Shown one piece after another: positions 19,166 to 20,087 of a DNA stretch of 20,087 nt (within the stretch, counting starts at the first letter, position 1; each line of letters begins with the position of its first letter). This stretch comes from a virus. The position numbers were made by a program, and so were the translations under genes. The notes under the pieces were generated by a model. It was not told the DNA's origin and ran no database searches. It worked only from the letters and a program-made list of their open reading frames with translations. The DNA lies in the IMG/VR virus record IMGVR_UViG_3300037091_000497, positions 1 through 20,087 of that record; one strand, 5' to 3'.

Positions 19166-19894
19166 ATGAGCCCAGTTACTCAAGCGATCGCTGGCTACGG
19201 GACGAGCTTAACCCGGGACGGCCATCCTATCGCAGAACTTACCAAACTTTCGGGACCTAAGAAAAGCGCCGACACCATAGACGTTACCAACTTCGGCAGT
19301 CCCGATTCCTACCGCGAGTTCATCCGAGGCTTCAAAGATGGAGGGGAGGTCGGCATCGAAGGCAACTTCATCCCGGGCGATATCGACGGCCAGGCCGGAC
19401 TGGATGAAGACTACGAGGCCGGTACCGTGCAGACCTTCATCATGACCTTCGTCAACGGAACCACCTGGACCTTCAGCGCCGTGGTCAAGGATCTGGGAAC
19501 CGACACGCCCTTCGACGGCAAGGTGGGCTTCAGCGCTACGCTCAAGGTATCCGGTAAGCCGGTCCTCGGCGTGATGCTCTCGGACTTCCTCAGCGGCATG
19601 GACTTCGAAGACAGTGCGGGCGCCAAGACCAGCATACCCGCTCTCGCGGACGATACGTATACCTATTCACTGACCATCGATACGGATAGCTCGTACATCA
19701 AAATCACTGTCACCCAGGAGGCTGCCGTTACCATCGTGGCGAGCTGCCTCGGCGTCAGTCACAACCTGACCACCGGGGTACAGTCCGGCGAGATTGCGGT
19801 CGGAGATGCCAACACGACTACGCTGCTCACCGTCACCGCCAGCGACACGGGCAAATCACCCAGGGTCTATACCATCTACGTGGTACGTCCCTAA
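19166..19894 (+). CDS. Major tail tube protein with C-terminal cadherin-like domain
   Basis: A 242-residue tail tube subunit. Residues 1-134 carry the tube fold signs ('KKSADTIDVTNFGSPDSYREF', in parts; 'DGGEVGIEGNF'; 'TFIMTFVNGTTWTFSAVVKDLG'; 'GFSATLKVSGKP'). Residues 150-242 form an extra beta-sandwich (TYTYSLTIDTDSSYIKITV..., 'VGDANTTTLLTVTASD', 'SPRVYTIYVVRP') resembling the cadherin-like/Ig-like domains that decorate tail tubes and probably touch cell surfaces. AGGAGG precedes ATG 19166. A strong hairpin follows the gene. Confidence 0.88.
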   Translation: MSPVTQAIAGYGTSLTRDGHPIAELTKLSGPKKSADTIDVTNFGSPDSYREFIRGFKDGGEVGIEGNFIPGDIDGQAGLDEDYEAGTVQTFIMTFVNGTTWTFSAVVKDLGTDTPFDGKVGFSATLKVSGKPVLGVMLSDFLSGMDFEDSAGAKTSIPALADDTYTYSLTIDTDSSYIKITVTQEAAVTIVASCLGVSHNLTTGVQSGEIAVGDANTTTLLTVTASDTGKSPRVYTIYVVRP

Positions 19895-19918
19895 CCAATA
19901 TATTTTTTAAGAAATGAA

Positions 19919-19942
19919 GGAGGGCGGGTGGTCCCGCTCTCC
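19919..19942 (+). terminator. Strong hairpin after the tail tube gene
   Basis: GGAGGGCGGG (19919-19928) pairs with CCCGCTCTCC (19933-19942) with one G-U pair and a TGGT loop. It resembles the hairpin after the capsid gene in sequence and place. No T-run follows, so stabilisation or partial attenuation are likelier than full termination. Confidence 0.55.
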
Positions 19943-19959
19943 CCTTCTCTGGAGGCGTC

Positions 19960-20087
19960 ATGACCGAATTAGTGAAATCCGTCCCTGTTATGCTGGACAG
20001 GCCGCGCATGCTGAGGTTCGACCTTGGCGCGATGGTGCTGTTCGAGAAAACCACCGGCAAGAACGCGCTTGCCATCGGCAACGACCT
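19960..20087 (+). CDS. Tail assembly chaperone, N-terminal part (cut by window end)
   Basis: Only 42 codons are visible. GGAGG precedes ATG 19960 by four bases. The sequence 'RMLRFDLGAMVLFEKTTGKN' matches the start of tail assembly chaperones (gpG-like), which guide tail tube subunits and tape measure and often continue through a ribosomal frameshift. The position after the tail tube is canonical. The frameshift site, if any, lies outside the window. Confidence 0.7.
   Translation, partial: MTELVKSVPVMLDRPRMLRFDLGAMVLFEKTTGKNALAIGND

Noticed and set aside
1-20087. CRISPR arrays, tRNA or rRNA genes, insertion sequences, integrase and att sites
   Set aside because: Read by eye on both strands. 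No regularly spaced repeats of CRISPR type, no cloverleaf, no transposase or recombinase motif and no duplicated att-like core could be supported.

Overview
The window is a stretch of a temperate-type, HK97-like tailed phage (siphovirus) genome, either an integrated prophage or a metagenomic phage contig. The evidence is the late cluster HNH nuclease, P27-type small terminase, large terminase, portal, prohead protease, HK97-fold major capsid, head-tail connectors, tail tube and tail chaperone, in the canonical order. No host gene, rRNA or tRNA is visible. The host is a bacterium with Shine-Dalgarno-led genes, many ATGA/TGATG overlaps, and TGA used as an ordinary stop. The tetratricopeptide protein and the gene mix would fit a Chloroflexota (Dehalococcoidia-like) or Firmicutes-type host, but this is a guess.

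Layout. (1) About 1-4406, rightward: a tightly overlapping early/replication block. It holds a small hypothetical, a MerR/excisionase-type HTH protein, small Cys-rich proteins, an OB-fold-like protein, a primase-helicase (CHC2-like zinc site, TOPRIM, RecA-like ATPase, winged helix), a VRR-NUC nuclease and two more small genes. A cluster of TGTCATG/CATGACA repeats lies just after the primase-helicase gene. (2) About 4425-7817, leftward and visibly AT-richer: an accessory cassette that looks like cargo. From its promoter end it encodes a small membrane protein, a Pro-rich peptide, a 38-aa mini DnaJ-type zinc finger, a J-domain protein with four membrane helices, two paralogous small Cys proteins flanking a Thr-rich peptide, and a TPR protein. 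(3) About 7818-8132: a control region with a 19-bp perfect palindrome, a good rightward sigma70-type promoter and a terminator-like hairpin directly downstream of it. (4) About 8133-10876: an HNH nuclease, a non-coding stretch dense in inverted repeats, a ParB-domain/adenine methyltransferase split by a frameshift, and two leftward genes, one carrying a RAMA-like domain (a domain known to accompany adenine methylases). (5) 10996 to the end, rightward and GC-rich: terminase, head and tail genes. Strong hairpins follow the two most abundant structural genes, capsid and tail tube.

Two key genes look damaged. The methyltransferase changes frame near 9534. The large terminase appears to have lost about 20 residues plus frame near its N-terminus, between the conserved start and the Walker A region. 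If the sequence is accurate, this is a decaying prophage; otherwise these are assembly errors. The most unusual content is the leftward J-domain/mini-zinc-finger cassette, the methylase with its RAMA neighbour, and the repeated intergenic motif AGGCAC(G/A)AAAA around the start of the late region.
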